DNA of 64,000 nucleotides from Kineosporia babensis (GCF_021129305.1 NZ_JAJOMB010000017.1:62001-126000); one strand, 5' to 3'; positions 49,267 through 58,574 are shown, counted from the first letter of the stretch. Program-made: numbers and translations. The notes: generated by a model not told the origin, from the sequence alone.

Positions 49267-52200
49267 TTACAGCTGGGGGTTGTCGTCTTCCTCGGAGTGG
49301 CCGTGGCGCGGCTTGGGCACTGCGCCCTCGCGGTCGGCGGCCGAGGTCGCCCGGCGGGCCTTCTCCGAGCCCGAGCGCAGACCGGCAAGCATCGAACGGA
49401 CGTGGGTGGCTCGCTGCGGGGTTGTCTCACCGGAGTTGGCCGCCAGGCTCGAGCGGCTGGCGCTGACCATGGGGATCGGCCCGGACGCGGCGTGCCGGGA
49501 CTGCGGTCGGGTGGGCAGCGGGGTGGACTGGCCGAAGGGATCAGCGGACGCGGCCTGCTCGGTTTCGGCCTCGGGGGCAGTAGCGGGGGTGGCCTGGGTG
49601 GGGATCGGCGGGTGATCGAGCTGGCCGCTGCCCCGCTCGTGGCCGACCTCGGCGCGGCCCGGCTCGATGCCGCCTGCTTCGCTGCCGCTTGCCTCGTTGC
49701 TACCGGGCTCGTTGCTGCTTGCTTCGTTGCTGTCGGGCCCGTTGCTGCCAGGCCCGTTGCTGCCTGCCTGGTTGCTGCCGGGCTGGTTGCTGCCAGGCTG
49801 GATGCCTTCGGCCTGGTTCTGGTGGTGCGGATCGTCGAGGGGGCCCGCCTGGGCCGGGATGCCGAACCCCTGCTCCGCCTCGCGCGCCTGGCGGCTGAGC
49901 GCCCGTTCCAGCGGAGAGATCTCGTGCGGGTAGGGCGCTTTCTGTGCCTGAGTAGGGTCGTTCTGCCCGGGAGTCGGCGTCCGCCATGCTGCGGACCGAC
50001 GCGACCGCTTCGGCAGGGCCTGCGCCGCTGCCGACTGGTCGGTCGGTGCCTGATTGCCAGGTGCCGGAGTGGTCGGCGCCTGGTCCGCGGGTGCCTGGTT
50101 GATCGGTGCCTGGTTGATCGGTGCCTGGTTGATCGGCGCCTGACCAGGCGAAACTTGGCCGGCGGACTCGCGCTCCAAGAACTCCCGGACCCAAGGCGCC
50201 TGACCAGGAACACTAGGAGCCGAGGCCTGGGCCGGCGGGTGCTCAGGGTCCGTGGCAAATTCTTCGGATTTCTGGGCCACTTGGGCAGCCGCTTGGGCAC
50301 CGGCCCGCATCGCTGCCGCAGACTCGGCCTCGGTGGCCTTGCGACGGCGGCGCAGCTCGGCCCGCGTGGGGAAGTGCTTCGGGGCCGGCGCCTGAGCCTC
50401 GTCGGAATGGTGCAGGTGAGGGGGATGGCTCAGCGGATCGGCCGAAGACTCGACCGACGTGGCACCGTCCTCGAGGATCCCGTCCTCGAAGGCTCTGCCC
50501 TCGAAAGCCCTGCCCTCGAAGGCGTTGAACCCGGGCCCGTCCAGCAGTGGATCAGACTGGGCGACCGGCTCGGTCCAGGACTGGTGGTGCAACGATTCGC
50601 CGAACGGCTGCTCATCCGGCCACGACACGCCAGTCACCGGTTCACTGGCTATGGGTTCCCCGGCCACCGGTTCACCGATTCCACCGAGCCCGAGTGGGTC
50701 AGGCCCGTACAGGTCGGGCGCATACCGATCGGACCCTGACCCGTCCGACAACGATCCGTCCGGCAGGAATCCGTCCGAAAGGGATCCGTATCCGTCCGGC
50801 AGGGATCCGTCCGGGAAGAATCCCTCGGAAAGCGGTCCATCGAGCGGCTGTCCATCTGGCACCGATGCGTCCGGCCGGAATCCGCCCGGGAGGAGCTCCT
50901 CGGGGATTGGCCCATCCAGTCGCGGCCCATCGAACTCGGGCCCGTCTAGCCGACGTCCGCCGAACGCAGGTCCACCAGCCATCGGGGCACTTGCCTCTGG
51001 AGCATCCGGCCCCCGTTCACCAGCCGAGGCAGACTCGGGCTCCACTTCGGTCCACGGTCGGCCAGGCGATCTCTCAGCCCAAGATTCCGCCGGGGAAACA
51101 TCGGCCCACGACTGGCCTGGCAAGGCCTCAACCGAAGGCTGTCCCTGCGCCTCGAGCCACGAATGGTCCGGCGTTTCGGACCACGGCTGATCTTGCGAGG
51201 GCTGGCCCAGCGATTGCTCAGCCGAAGGCCGGTCTTGCGCGTCAGGCCACGACTGCTCCGGCGTTTCGGCCTGCGGCCGGTTCGGCGACGGCTCGCCCCA
51301 GGGCTGACCCTGCGGTTCCTCCGCCAGCTGCTGGTCAGACGACACACCGGGCCACGGCTGCTCCGGCACAACCACATCCGGCGACTGAACCTGCGGCGTC
51401 CCAGACCAAGGCTGCTCCTCGGACCCCGGTTGCTCCTGCGAGGAAGGGCCCGAAGGGTGCTCGGTCGGCAACTGGTCCTCAGACCACGACTGCTCCGGCG
51501 CCGCCAGGTCCGGCGACTGGCCTTGCGGCATCCCGAGCCAAGACTGTTGCTCCGACGCCTCGGCCCACGACTGGCTCTGAACCTCGGCCCCAGACGGATC
51601 CTGCGTCTCCAACCCAGCAGCACCAGTAGCCGGTTCACCTGCCGACATCGACGGGCTCTCAGCTCCCGCGGCCCACAACTGTTCCTCCGACGACCCCACG
51701 GGCGGGTGCCCTTGCGGCAGGTCCGGATCAGGCTTCAGCCCGCCGGGCATCGGGTCTCGACCGAAGACCATCGGCGCGTCAGACGAAGCGAACTGCGCAG
51801 CCCCAGCCGGTCCGGTGGGGGTAGGCAGTTGCAGCGGGGGTAGAGCGCCTGACCTTTGGGCAGGTACGGGCTCGATGGGGTTGAAGAAGGTCTGGGACTT
51901 ACCGTCTCGGCGGGCCTGCTTGGGTATGGCCGGAGCAGACTCGTCGGGCGTCAGGGGAGCATTGGCGCCGAACGGTTCGTCCAGCGACAGCGGGGTAGAG
52001 GCACCGGTCGGGGCAGACAGAGCACCCGGTTGTTCCGGCATGAAGCCCGACTCCGAGGAGGACATGGCGCCAGCCGCGGCGAAGGCCGGCCACTGGGTTT
52101 CCGCCGACGGAACATCGGCGTACCCCTGCAGGCCGGCGTACTCGGGCAGGTCCGTGTGATCGCCGTAGTGCGCGAACTCCGGACCACTCGCAAAGGTGCC

Positions 52201-53280
52201 CGGTGCGGCGTCCATTGCTTGGTACTGACCCTGACGGATCGGCTCGGCCGCACTCGCCCCGAACACGCTGCGCGGCAGGTCGATGTTCACGCAGACCCCG
52301 CCGGAGGCAGACCGCGCCATCTCGATCGTGCAGGGAACCTGCCGCGCCAGTTTGCCAGCCACGAAGAGGCCTAGGTCGAGCGAGCCGATCTCATCCCCGA
52401 CCGGGCCTTCCGGGTCACGCAGGCGCTGGTTGGCCAATTCCAGATCAGCGTCCGAGAAGCCCGGGCCGGAGTCCTCGATCCGGATCAGTACCCCGTCCGT
52501 CCCCGGTTCCGTGTAGACCTGCACACCGCTGGCCGGGAACGCGTAGCTCGTCGCGTTCTCCAGCAGCTCGGCCAGGAGGTGCGTGAGCGGCGGTACCAGT
52601 TCAGCCCGCACGGTCTGCTCGGCACCCGGCACGGTGGTGATCCGGGAGCCGTTCTCCACCTCGTTCGCCGCGGTCGCGATCACATCGGCCAGGAGCATCG
52701 GCGCCCGCATCTGCCGTTCTGGGTCTTCCCCGGCGATCACCAGCAGGGATTCGCCGTTGCGGCGGATCTGCACCGCCAACTCGCCCAGCCGCCGAACCGC
52801 CGCCTGGGAATCGGAGGCGCCCACAACGTCCATTGGTATTTGGTCCAAAGAAGCGATCTGCCGCCCGACGAGATTCAGCCCCCGGCGGGTCGACGTGGCC
52901 ACCAGTACGGCCGGCAGCTCGTTCCCCGACCGAACCGGCTCCTGGACAGGACTTTGCGGTACGTACGGCATCGACTCGTCAGGGATCAGCGGAGGCTGGA
53001 TCTGGATCAGCGTGGGGCGCCGGGGTTCGGTCTGCGGCGTCAGGTTCTCCCGCAGTAGACCCGGACCGACCCTCAGCGTGATCAGAGTCAGCACTACGCA
53101 GAGACCGAAGACGGCGCGCAGCGCCACGCGGGTGGCGCTCTCGTCGGCGATCAGCGAGCCGACGGCACAGACCGCGGCGAGCAGGACGATGGGCAGCGCG
53201 AGCAGACCTAGCAGCCGGCGTTCACCTGAGGGGGGCACCGAAAGGGTCTCGGCGCTCCGGCGGCGCAGATTGAGCGGCAT
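49267..53280 (-). CDS. Conservon-type histidine-kinase-like ATPase with very long disordered tail
   Basis: A 1337-residue protein. Two membrane helices near the N-terminus (about 25-75) are followed by a dimerisation-like helix region and a HATPase domain (N-box LLAELLENATSYAFPASG, G1 RIEDSGPGFSD, G2 LGLFVAGKLARQV). It resembles CvnA of Streptomyces conservons, but the H-box is not obvious and no CvnB/C/D genes are adjacent. After about residue 350 it is about 900 residues of Pro/Gln/Ser/Asp/Gly-rich repeats such as INQAPINQAPINQAP, PDGSLPDGYGSLSDG, EQPWSG/GQSWAD and GSNEPGSNEAS. Start ATG 53280 has no strong ribosome-binding site. Confidence 0.8.
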   Translation of the reverse strand: MPLNLRRRSAETLSVPPSGERRLLGLLALPIVLLAAVCAVGSLIADESATRVALRAVFGLCVVLTLITLRVGPGLLRENLTPQTEPRRPTLIQIQPPLIPDESMPYVPQSPVQEPVRSGNELPAVLVATSTRRGLNLVGRQIASLDQIPMDVVGASDSQAAVRRLGELAVQIRRNGESLLVIAGEDPERQMRAPMLLADVIATAANEVENGSRITTVPGAEQTVRAELVPPLTHLLAELLENATSYAFPASGVQVYTEPGTDGVLIRIEDSGPGFSDADLELANQRLRDPEGPVGDEIGSLDLGLFVAGKLARQVPCTIEMARSASGGVCVNIDLPRSVFGASAAEPIRQGQYQAMDAAPGTFASGPEFAHYGDHTDLPEYAGLQGYADVPSAETQWPAFAAAGAMSSSESGFMPEQPGALSAPTGASTPLSLDEPFGANAPLTPDESAPAIPKQARRDGKSQTFFNPIEPVPAQRSGALPPLQLPTPTGPAGAAQFASSDAPMVFGRDPMPGGLKPDPDLPQGHPPVGSSEEQLWAAGAESPSMSAGEPATGAAGLETQDPSGAEVQSQSWAEASEQQSWLGMPQGQSPDLAAPEQSWSEDQLPTEHPSGPSSQEQPGSEEQPWSGTPQVQSPDVVVPEQPWPGVSSDQQLAEEPQGQPWGEPSPNRPQAETPEQSWPDAQDRPSAEQSLGQPSQDQPWSETPDHSWLEAQGQPSVEALPGQSWADVSPAESWAERSPGRPWTEVEPESASAGERGPDAPEASAPMAGGPAFGGRRLDGPEFDGPRLDGPIPEELLPGGFRPDASVPDGQPLDGPLSEGFFPDGSLPDGYGSLSDGFLPDGSLSDGSGSDRYAPDLYGPDPLGLGGIGEPVAGEPIASEPVTGVSWPDEQPFGESLHHQSWTEPVAQSDPLLDGPGFNAFEGRAFEGRAFEDGILEDGATSVESSADPLSHPPHLHHSDEAQAPAPKHFPTRAELRRRRKATEAESAAAMRAGAQAAAQVAQKSEEFATDPEHPPAQASAPSVPGQAPWVREFLERESAGQVSPGQAPINQAPINQAPINQAPADQAPTTPAPGNQAPTDQSAAAQALPKRSRRSAAWRTPTPGQNDPTQAQKAPYPHEISPLERALSRQAREAEQGFGIPAQAGPLDDPHHQNQAEGIQPGSNQPGSNQAGSNGPGSNGPDSNEASSNEPGSNEASGSEAGGIEPGRAEVGHERGSGQLDHPPIPTQATPATAPEAETEQAASADPFGQSTPLPTRPQSRHAASGPIPMVSASRSSLAANSGETTPQRATHVRSMLAGLRSGSEKARRATSAADREGAVPKPRHGHSEEDDNPQL

Positions 53281-53379
53281 TCGATCACGGATTGCATTCG
53301 GCTGATCACCGCCACGCCGGGGATCTCCGGTACCCAGGCTCCCCGATCGGGAGGCTTCTCGGCCGTATCGTCCTATTCC

Positions 53380-54357
53380 ATGAAGGCCGTGGTCATCACC
53401 GAGTTCGGCGATCCCGACGTGCTCCGCCTCCAGGAGGTGCCGGATCCCACCGTACGGGCCGGCGAGGTACTGATCGACGTCGCCGCCGCCGGGGTGAACC
53501 GGGCCGACCTGCTGCAGCGGGCCGGTCACTACCCGCCGCCCCCGGAGAGCCCGGAATGGCCGGGGATGGAGGTCAGCGGCACGATCAGCGCGGTCGGGGC
53601 CGACGTCGATCACTGGACGCCCGGCGATCGGGTCTGCGCGCTGCTCAGCGGCGGTGGCTATGCCGAGCGGGTCGTGGTGCCGCAGGGTCAGGTGCTGCCG
53701 GTGCCCAAGGGGGTCGACCTGGTCGACGCCGCGGCCCTGCCCGAGGTCACGGCCACGGTCTGGAGCAACGTCTTCATGGCGGCCGGGCTACGGCCCAACG
53801 AGGTGCTGCTGGTGCACGGCGGGTCGAGCGGGATCGGCACGATGGCGATTCAGCTGGCCCAGCAGATCGGGGCACGGGTGGCGGTGACCTGCGGCTCGTC
53901 GGACAAGCTGGAGCGCTGCCGCGAACTGGGCGCCGACATCCTGATCAACTACCGCGAGCAGGACTTCGTCGAGGCGCTGAAAGAGGCCACCGACGGGCAC
54001 GGCGCCGACGTCGTGCTGGACAACATGGGCGCCTCGTACCTGGCCCGCAACCTGGCCGCCCTGGCCTACGGCGGCCGGATCGTGGTGATCGGCATGCAGG
54101 GCGGGGCGAAGACCGAGATCAACCTGAACCACCTGATGAGCCGCCGGGCCGCACTGATCGCCACCACGCTGCGGGCCCGGCCCGCGGCCGAGAAGGAGAC
54201 GATCATGGCCAGTGTGGGGCAGCACGTGTGGCCGCTGCTCAGCTCGGGCCTGGTGAAACCGGTGATCCACGCGCGTCTGCCGCTGGAGGAAGCCGCTCAG
54301 GCGCACCGGATGATGGCGGGGTCGCAGCACATCGGCAAGATTGTGCTGACCACCTGA
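53380..54357 (+). CDS. NAD(P)H:quinone oxidoreductase (zinc-independent MDR)
   Basis: A 325-residue quinone-oxidoreductase-type alcohol dehydrogenase relative. GVNRADLLQRAGHYP, GYAERVVVPQG and the NAD(P)-binding VLLVHGGSSGIGTMAIQLAQ are diagnostic. Zinc-binding cysteines are missing, as expected for this subfamily. Substrate unknown. Confidence 0.92.
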   Translation: MKAVVITEFGDPDVLRLQEVPDPTVRAGEVLIDVAAAGVNRADLLQRAGHYPPPPESPEWPGMEVSGTISAVGADVDHWTPGDRVCALLSGGGYAERVVVPQGQVLPVPKGVDLVDAAALPEVTATVWSNVFMAAGLRPNEVLLVHGGSSGIGTMAIQLAQQIGARVAVTCGSSDKLERCRELGADILINYREQDFVEALKEATDGHGADVVLDNMGASYLARNLAALAYGGRIVVIGMQGGAKTEINLNHLMSRRAALIATTLRARPAAEKETIMASVGQHVWPLLSSGLVKPVIHARLPLEEAAQAHRMMAGSQHIGKIVLTT

Positions 54358-54382
54358 GCAAGGCGTCACCGGCCGGCTGCAC

Positions 54383-54456
54383 GCCCGCACCAGGAGGCCC
54401 GGATGGAATCACGTTCCGTGCAGATTTTTGAAACCTGAAACGGGCCTCCTGCGGGC
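54383..54456. promoter_or_regulatory. Large inverted repeat after the oxidoreductase gene
   Basis: GCCCGC...AGGAGGCCC (54383-54400) pairs with GGGCCTCCT-GCGGGC (54442-54456), leaving three unpaired bases and a 41-base loop that includes GATTTTTGAAACC. It could be a terminator, an sRNA or an attenuator; no T-run follows the stem. Confidence 0.45.
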
Positions 54457-54596
54457 ATGACTCTCGTCACTTCACGCAAAGTCATGCCTCTTCATCGGCC
54501 GAGCGGCTGATCCACAGCAGATCCGAGCGGCGGAGATCGGGCTTCGCGGACGGCGAACGCCTCGCGTGGGGCCCCGCGGCAGGGCACGATGGAGCC

Positions 54597-55199
54597 ATGA
54601 ACAGCCAGCCGCACCCGTCTGCCGATTCAGGGGACGTAACCGACATGTCCGGTTCCCCGGCGGAGTCTCAGTCCGAAGGTGTGGAGGAGCGCGTCGTCGT
54701 GGTCACCCCCGAGGGGATGGCGGTGACCGGCCCGAGCGACAGCGAGACCAATCCGGCCAACCAGATCGAGCAGCCCGCCAAGGTCATGCGGATCGGCAGC
54801 ATGATCAAGCAGTTGCTGGAGGAGGTCCGCAACGCACCGCTGGACGAGGCCGGGCGGGTCCGCCTGGCCGCCATCCACGAGCGATCGCTGAAGGAGCTGG
54901 AGGACGGCCTGGCCCCCGAGCTGGTCGAGGAACTGCACTCGATCGTGCTGCCGTTCAACGGCGACTCCACCCCGACCGACGCCGAGCTGCGGATCGCCCA
55001 GGCCCAGCTCGTCGGCTGGCTGGAGGGCCTGTTCCACGGCATCCAGACCGTGCTGTTCGCCCAGCAGATGGCGGCCCGGACCCAGCTGGAGCAGATGCGC
55101 CGGGCCCTGCCGGGCGGTGGCGGGGCGATGGCACCGGGCGGTGAAGGACTGACGGGTGCGCCGCAGGCCCGTCCGGGCGGCACCGGCCAGTACCTGTAA
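54597..55199 (+). CDS. bpa: Bacterial proteasome activator Bpa (DUF2587)
   Basis: A 200-residue protein with the Bpa/PafE core (about 50-165): MRIGSMIKQLLEEVRNAPLD, LAAIHERSLKELEDGLAPELV and QLVGWLEGLFHGIQTVLFAQ. The C-terminus GQYL is the HbYX motif that docks into the proteasome alpha ring and opens its gate without ATP. N-terminal 45 residues are disordered. The proteasome genes themselves are not in the window. Confidence 0.93.
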   Translation: MNSQPHPSADSGDVTDMSGSPAESQSEGVEERVVVVTPEGMAVTGPSDSETNPANQIEQPAKVMRIGSMIKQLLEEVRNAPLDEAGRVRLAAIHERSLKELEDGLAPELVEELHSIVLPFNGDSTPTDAELRIAQAQLVGWLEGLFHGIQTVLFAQQMAARTQLEQMRRALPGGGGAMAPGGEGLTGAPQARPGGTGQYL

Positions 55200-55233
55200 T
55201 CAAGGAGCGGCAGACAGGAGACGAAGACTCACC

Positions 55234-55689
55234 GTGGGGATGCTCGACTGGATCCGGACGCCGGTGATCGGCCCGGGCCCCCTCGGCAACGGCGTCTGGC
55301 GTCGCGTTCACGATCGGTTTGCGCGGGCCGTACGCCGGTACCGAGCGGTCATTGATGTCGTACCCTCGCGACCGGTTCGGGCCGAGCTGGCCGAGATCGC
55401 CGAAGACCTCGACGAAATCCTGGAACTGGTCCGCGAGGCGTGCGCCCATGCCCAGGCAGTGGCGCCGAGCGAAGGCCCGGACGTGCCGGTCGGCCCGGGC
55501 GACGTCTACCTGGACGTGCACCGCCGGCTGGCCCGGGCGGCAACCCTGTGTGCCCGGGCCTCCGAGTCGGCCATGATGACGCGGGTCGCGGTGCGGATGA
55601 AAGACGCGGACAGCGTGCGCGACCACATCGACGCGGCGCGGCGCACGGTGAAGCAGGTCCGCGAAATGGTCGAGGGCGCAGTGATCTGA
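55234..55689 (+). CDS. Helical conserved protein downstream of bpa
   Basis: A 151-residue, Arg/Glu-rich, mostly helical protein (RYRAVIDVVPSRPVRAELAE, IAEDLDEILELVREAC, VRDHIDAARRTVKQVREMVE). Coiled-coil-like, no membrane segments. It lies 35 bp after bpa, same strand, so they are likely co-transcribed. GTG 55234 or ATG 55240 is the start. Function unknown; linkage to bpa suggests a role near the proteasome. Confidence 0.68.
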   Translation: MGMLDWIRTPVIGPGPLGNGVWRRVHDRFARAVRRYRAVIDVVPSRPVRAELAEIAEDLDEILELVREACAHAQAVAPSEGPDVPVGPGDVYLDVHRRLARAATLCARASESAMMTRVAVRMKDADSVRDHIDAARRTVKQVREMVEGAVI

Positions 55690-56054
55690 AGGGCCCCAAT
55701 TGAGGACGGGTCAGCGCCACTCCCAGCGAAAAGCCAGATCCGGAGCCTGCATCCAGAAGTCACTACGCAACGTACACCCGGGTCATCGAGTACCAGGTGT
55801 ACACATTCTCGATTCAAGGGTGCCGCTCGGATAGGCAGTATTTGGGAATTCACTGCCGTAGCGAGAAGGTGCCCCCGACGTCGGCTGACATGGCTGGTGG
55901 GGCCCACACAGGCCGGAGTTGGTGATCGTCAGCGTCCGGTGGAGCCACTTTCGGGTCCCAGGCCCCCTCGTAGCGGTTTTCTATGTGAGGCCAACCGAAC
56001 CCGGGCAGACGGCGCCACGGGTGCCCCGCAGTAGGCAAAGATCCGCAGGACAGG
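55690..56054. other. Gene-free stretch
   Basis: No convincing frame. It contains a GTACACC-N17-GGTGTAC inverted repeat (55772-55802), with no neighbouring promoter that I can define. Base composition is slightly lower in GC than average. Confidence 0.4.
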
Positions 56055-56417
56055 TCAGGCGGCGGCCATGGAGACGGCGTGCAGGCCGACGGTGCCGGAC
56101 GACGACAGGGCGGGGCGGCCGGCCAGTTCGGTCTGGGAGAGCGCGGTGAAGCCGATGGCGCGGGGCTGGGCGGCCAGTTCGGCCAGGCGCTCGGTCTCCA
56201 GCTCGAAGCGGACCTCGGACAGCAGGTCGATCATGTCCAGGCCCAGTGCCTCACAGATCGAGGCGAGCAGTTCGGACGAGGCCTCCTTGCGGCCACGCTC
56301 CACCTCGGACAGGTAGGGCACCGACACCCGGGCGGTCTCGGCCACGTCTTTCAGGGTGCGACCCTGGCCGAGGCGGATCCGGCGCAGAACGGTCCCGATC
56401 AGGCCTCGCAGCAGCAT
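56055..56417 (-). CDS. popR: XRE-family regulator, PopR/ClgR type
   Basis: A 120-residue activator with an N-terminal Cro/CI helix-turn-helix (about 10-65: [39 protein letters not shown]). The C-terminus ends SMAAA; in Streptomyces PopR and ClgR the last alanines form a ClpP degradation signal. It is divergent from clpP, with PopR-like boxes in between, which favours a PopR role. The symbol is tentative; ClgR is the other possibility. Confidence 0.75.
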   Translation of the reverse strand: MLLRGLIGTVLRRIRLGQGRTLKDVAETARVSVPYLSEVERGRKEASSELLASICEALGLDMIDLLSEVRFELETERLAELAAQPRAIGFTALSQTELAGRPALSSSGTVGLHAVSMAAA

Positions 56418-56499
56418 GGCACTCTCCCTCAGCGACTGTGCCCAAGACTACGGCGCCCCACCGACAAGATTGAGCCCTGGGCGGGACCGGGGCGGCAAC

Positions 56500-56514
56500 T
56501 CTGCTCACAGCAGA
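56500..56514. promoter_or_regulatory. PopR-box-like palindrome before clpP
   Basis: TCTGCT-CAC-AGCAGA is a perfect 6-N3-6 inverted repeat; from memory the PopR box in Streptomyces is TCTGCC-N3-GGCAGA. A second, degenerate copy (TCTGCC-CGC-AGCGAA) lies at 56571-56585, 71 bp downstream and 57 bp before the clpP start. Confidence 0.65.
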
Positions 56515-56570
56515 TCGCCCGGGCCACCGACCGACCGAGGCGGGCGGGCCGGCGTCCTCAATGAAAAGCA

Positions 56571-56585
56571 TCTGCCCGCAGCGAA
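56571..56585. promoter_or_regulatory. Second, degenerate PopR-box-like site
   Basis: TCTGCC-CGC-AGCGAA matches the first half of the PopR consensus exactly and the second half in part. It sits between the palindrome at 56500 and clpP. Confidence 0.4.
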
Positions 56586-56641
56586 TCTCCCACCAGCCGA
56601 ATCGCTGGAACCCGCCCCCGGAGACGGCCGACGGTAGAGGC

Positions 56642-57223
56642 ATGAGCGAAACCATCAGTGTCCCCGGCGCCGACCAGGTGCTGTCCCGCCTGCTGAACGA
56701 GCGCATCCTGCTGCTCGGCTCCGAGGTGCGCGACGAGAACGCCAACCAGCTCTGCTCGGCCATGCTGCTGCTGGCCGCCCAGGACCCGGACAAGGACATC
56801 TCGCTGTACATCAACTCGCCCGGCGGAGCCGTCGACGCGGGCATGGCCATCTACGACACCATGCAGTTCATCAGCTGCGACGTCTCCACCGTGGTGATGG
56901 GGATGGCCGCCTCGATGGGCCAGTTCCTGCTCACCGCCGGTGCCCAGGGCAAGCGCTTCGCGCTGCCGCGGGCCCGGGTGATGATGCATCAGCCGCTCGG
57001 CGGGATCGGCGGTTCGGCCACCGACATCCGGATCCAGGCCGAGCAGATGCTGCGGATGAAGGAGCAGATCGCCCGGCTCACCGCCGAGCACTCCGGGCAG
57101 CCGATGGAGAAGATCCAGGCCGACTCCGACCGGGACCGCTGGTTCACCGCCGCCGAGGCCGCCGAGTACGGCCTGGTCGACCGGGTGCTGACCAGCGTCC
57201 CGCTTGCCCCGGTTCAGCCCTGA
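56642..57223 (+). CDS. clpP: ATP-dependent Clp protease proteolytic subunit
   Basis: A 193-residue serine protease subunit. The catalytic triad is Ser91 in GMAASMGQ, His116 in VMMHQP and Asp161 in IQADSDRDRW. INSPGGAVDAGMAIYDT is the oxyanion region. The ATG at 56642 is the first that fits the family start. It is a lone clpP next to a divergent PopR-like gene; no clpX or second clpP follows, unlike the clpP1P2 and clpP3P4 operons of Streptomyces. Confidence 0.95.
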   Translation: MSETISVPGADQVLSRLLNERILLLGSEVRDENANQLCSAMLLLAAQDPDKDISLYINSPGGAVDAGMAIYDTMQFISCDVSTVVMGMAASMGQFLLTAGAQGKRFALPRARVMMHQPLGGIGGSATDIRIQAEQMLRMKEQIARLTAEHSGQPMEKIQADSDRDRWFTAAEAAEYGLVDRVLTSVPLAPVQP

Positions 57224-57308
57224 TCGCCGGTCACCGGTCAGCGCCTCACAGCAAATAGGTCCCGGCCGCCCGTCGCATCGGTGACCTGCCTCACTTAATA
57301 TCGGCGGC

Positions 57309-58574
57309 ATGTCCTCGCTGAAGCGGATCGGAGCGCTGGCGGCTGCCCAGGAGCATTTCCTGGCGGCCCCGACCTCGCCGCTGCCGGGCGACCTGGTCCG
57401 CCCGGTCGTGGCCGAGAGCTGGAAGCGCTCGGTGGCGCTGGGCGTGGACCCGCAGACCGAGGCCGCGCCGCTGGACATGAGCGAGAGTGACCTGGCCCAG
57501 TACCGGGCCAATCATCCGCTGGCGGCGATGATGCCGCTGATCCGGCGGCTGCTCACCGAGGACGCGGACGAGGCCGGGCACATCGTGGCGGTCGGCGACG
57601 CGCTCGGCCGGCTGCTCTGGGTGGAGGGGCACCACCGGCTGCGCAGCCGGGCCGAGCAGATGCACTTCGTGGAGGGCTCGCTGTGGAGCGAGCGGGCCAC
57701 CGGCACCAACGCCCCCGGCACCGCGCTGGCGCTGGGCAAGGCGGTGGGGATCAGCGCGGGCGAGCACTTCGGCCTGGGCGCGCGGACCTGGAGCTGCGTG
57801 GCCGCACCGGTGTACCACCCGCTGACCGGTGACCTGCTCGGCGTGATCGACCTGACCGGGGAGGCCGACGTGGCCGGGCCGCGCACCCTGGCCCTGGTGC
57901 GGGCCTGCGCCGCGGCGGTCGAGGCCGGGCTGCAGCTGCAGAGCTGGCCCAGCAAGCAGTTCGGTGCGCCGGCCCCCAGCACCGTCATGCCTCCGCCGCG
58001 CAACCCCGGAGCCCGGTTGCGGCTGCTGGGCCCGGAGGCGGGCAGCCTGGAGGTGGAAGGCCGGACGGTGAATCTGTCGCGGCGGCACACCGAACTGGTC
58101 TGGCTGCTGGCCAGCGCCCCGAACGGGCTCTCGGCCCAGGCCCTGGACGTGGCCCTGCACGATGAGGGCGAACACCTGATCACGGTGCGGGCCGAGATCA
58201 ACCGGCTGAGACGGGTTCTCGGCCCCAGCTTGCTCTCGTCCCGGCCGTACCGGCTGAATGTTCCGGTGCGCACCGATGTTTCCCAGGTTCGCCGGGCGCT
58301 CGCCGAAGGCCGGCTGGAGCAGGCGATGGAGCAGTTCACCGGCAGTCCGCTGCCCGGCTCCGACGCACCCGGGATTCGCTCGATGACGGATGAATTCGTC
58401 TGCGAGGTAAGAGAAGCCGTGCTCGCCGGCGGGCAGGTCGCGGTGTTGGAGCACTGGGTCAGCCTGAGCGAGGGCAGCGAGGACGCCGCCGCCTGGCAGG
58501 CCCTGGTCGATGCGCTACCGGCCAACTCCCCCCGGCAGGCCCTGGCCCGCGCCCGACTCACCCGCCTGCTCTGA
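57309..58574 (+). CDS. GAF-domain transcriptional regulator (AcoR-like, no AAA domain)
   Basis: A 421-residue protein. The N-terminal part (VRPVVAESWKRSVALGVDPQ) and the GAF domain (about 80-210: VEGSLWSERATGTNAPGTAL, WSCVAAPVYHPLTGDLLGVI) match the sensor half of AcoR-type activators. The central AAA+ domain is missing. A C-terminal segment (about 270-350) looks like a winged-helix DNA-binding domain. The aldehyde dehydrogenase gene 150 bp downstream is the likely target. The ligand, perhaps acetaldehyde or acetoin, is inferred only from the family. Confidence 0.8.
   Translation: MSSLKRIGALAAAQEHFLAAPTSPLPGDLVRPVVAESWKRSVALGVDPQTEAAPLDMSESDLAQYRANHPLAAMMPLIRRLLTEDADEAGHIVAVGDALGRLLWVEGHHRLRSRAEQMHFVEGSLWSERATGTNAPGTALALGKAVGISAGEHFGLGARTWSCVAAPVYHPLTGDLLGVIDLTGEADVAGPRTLALVRACAAAVEAGLQLQSWPSKQFGAPAPSTVMPPPRNPGARLRLLGPEAGSLEVEGRTVNLSRRHTELVWLLASAPNGLSAQALDVALHDEGEHLITVRAEINRLRRVLGPSLLSSRPYRLNVPVRTDVSQVRRALAEGRLEQAMEQFTGSPLPGSDAPGIRSMTDEFVCEVREAVLAGGQVAVLEHWVSLSEGSEDAAAWQALVDALPANSPRQALARARLTRLL

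Noticed and set aside
49257-51643. Several long frames opposite or within the repetitive tail of the conservon-like gene
   Set aside because: They are shadows of the repeat region with no start signals; the minus-strand frame is continuous with the ATPase domain.
49267-53280. Complete conservon (cvnABCD)
   Set aside because: No roadblock, DUF742 or small GTPase gene is next to the ATPase gene; the adjacent genes are an oxidoreductase and a PH-like protein.
55772-55802. GTACACC-N17-GGTGTAC as an operator
   Set aside because: It lies far from any gene start and has no promoter-like context.
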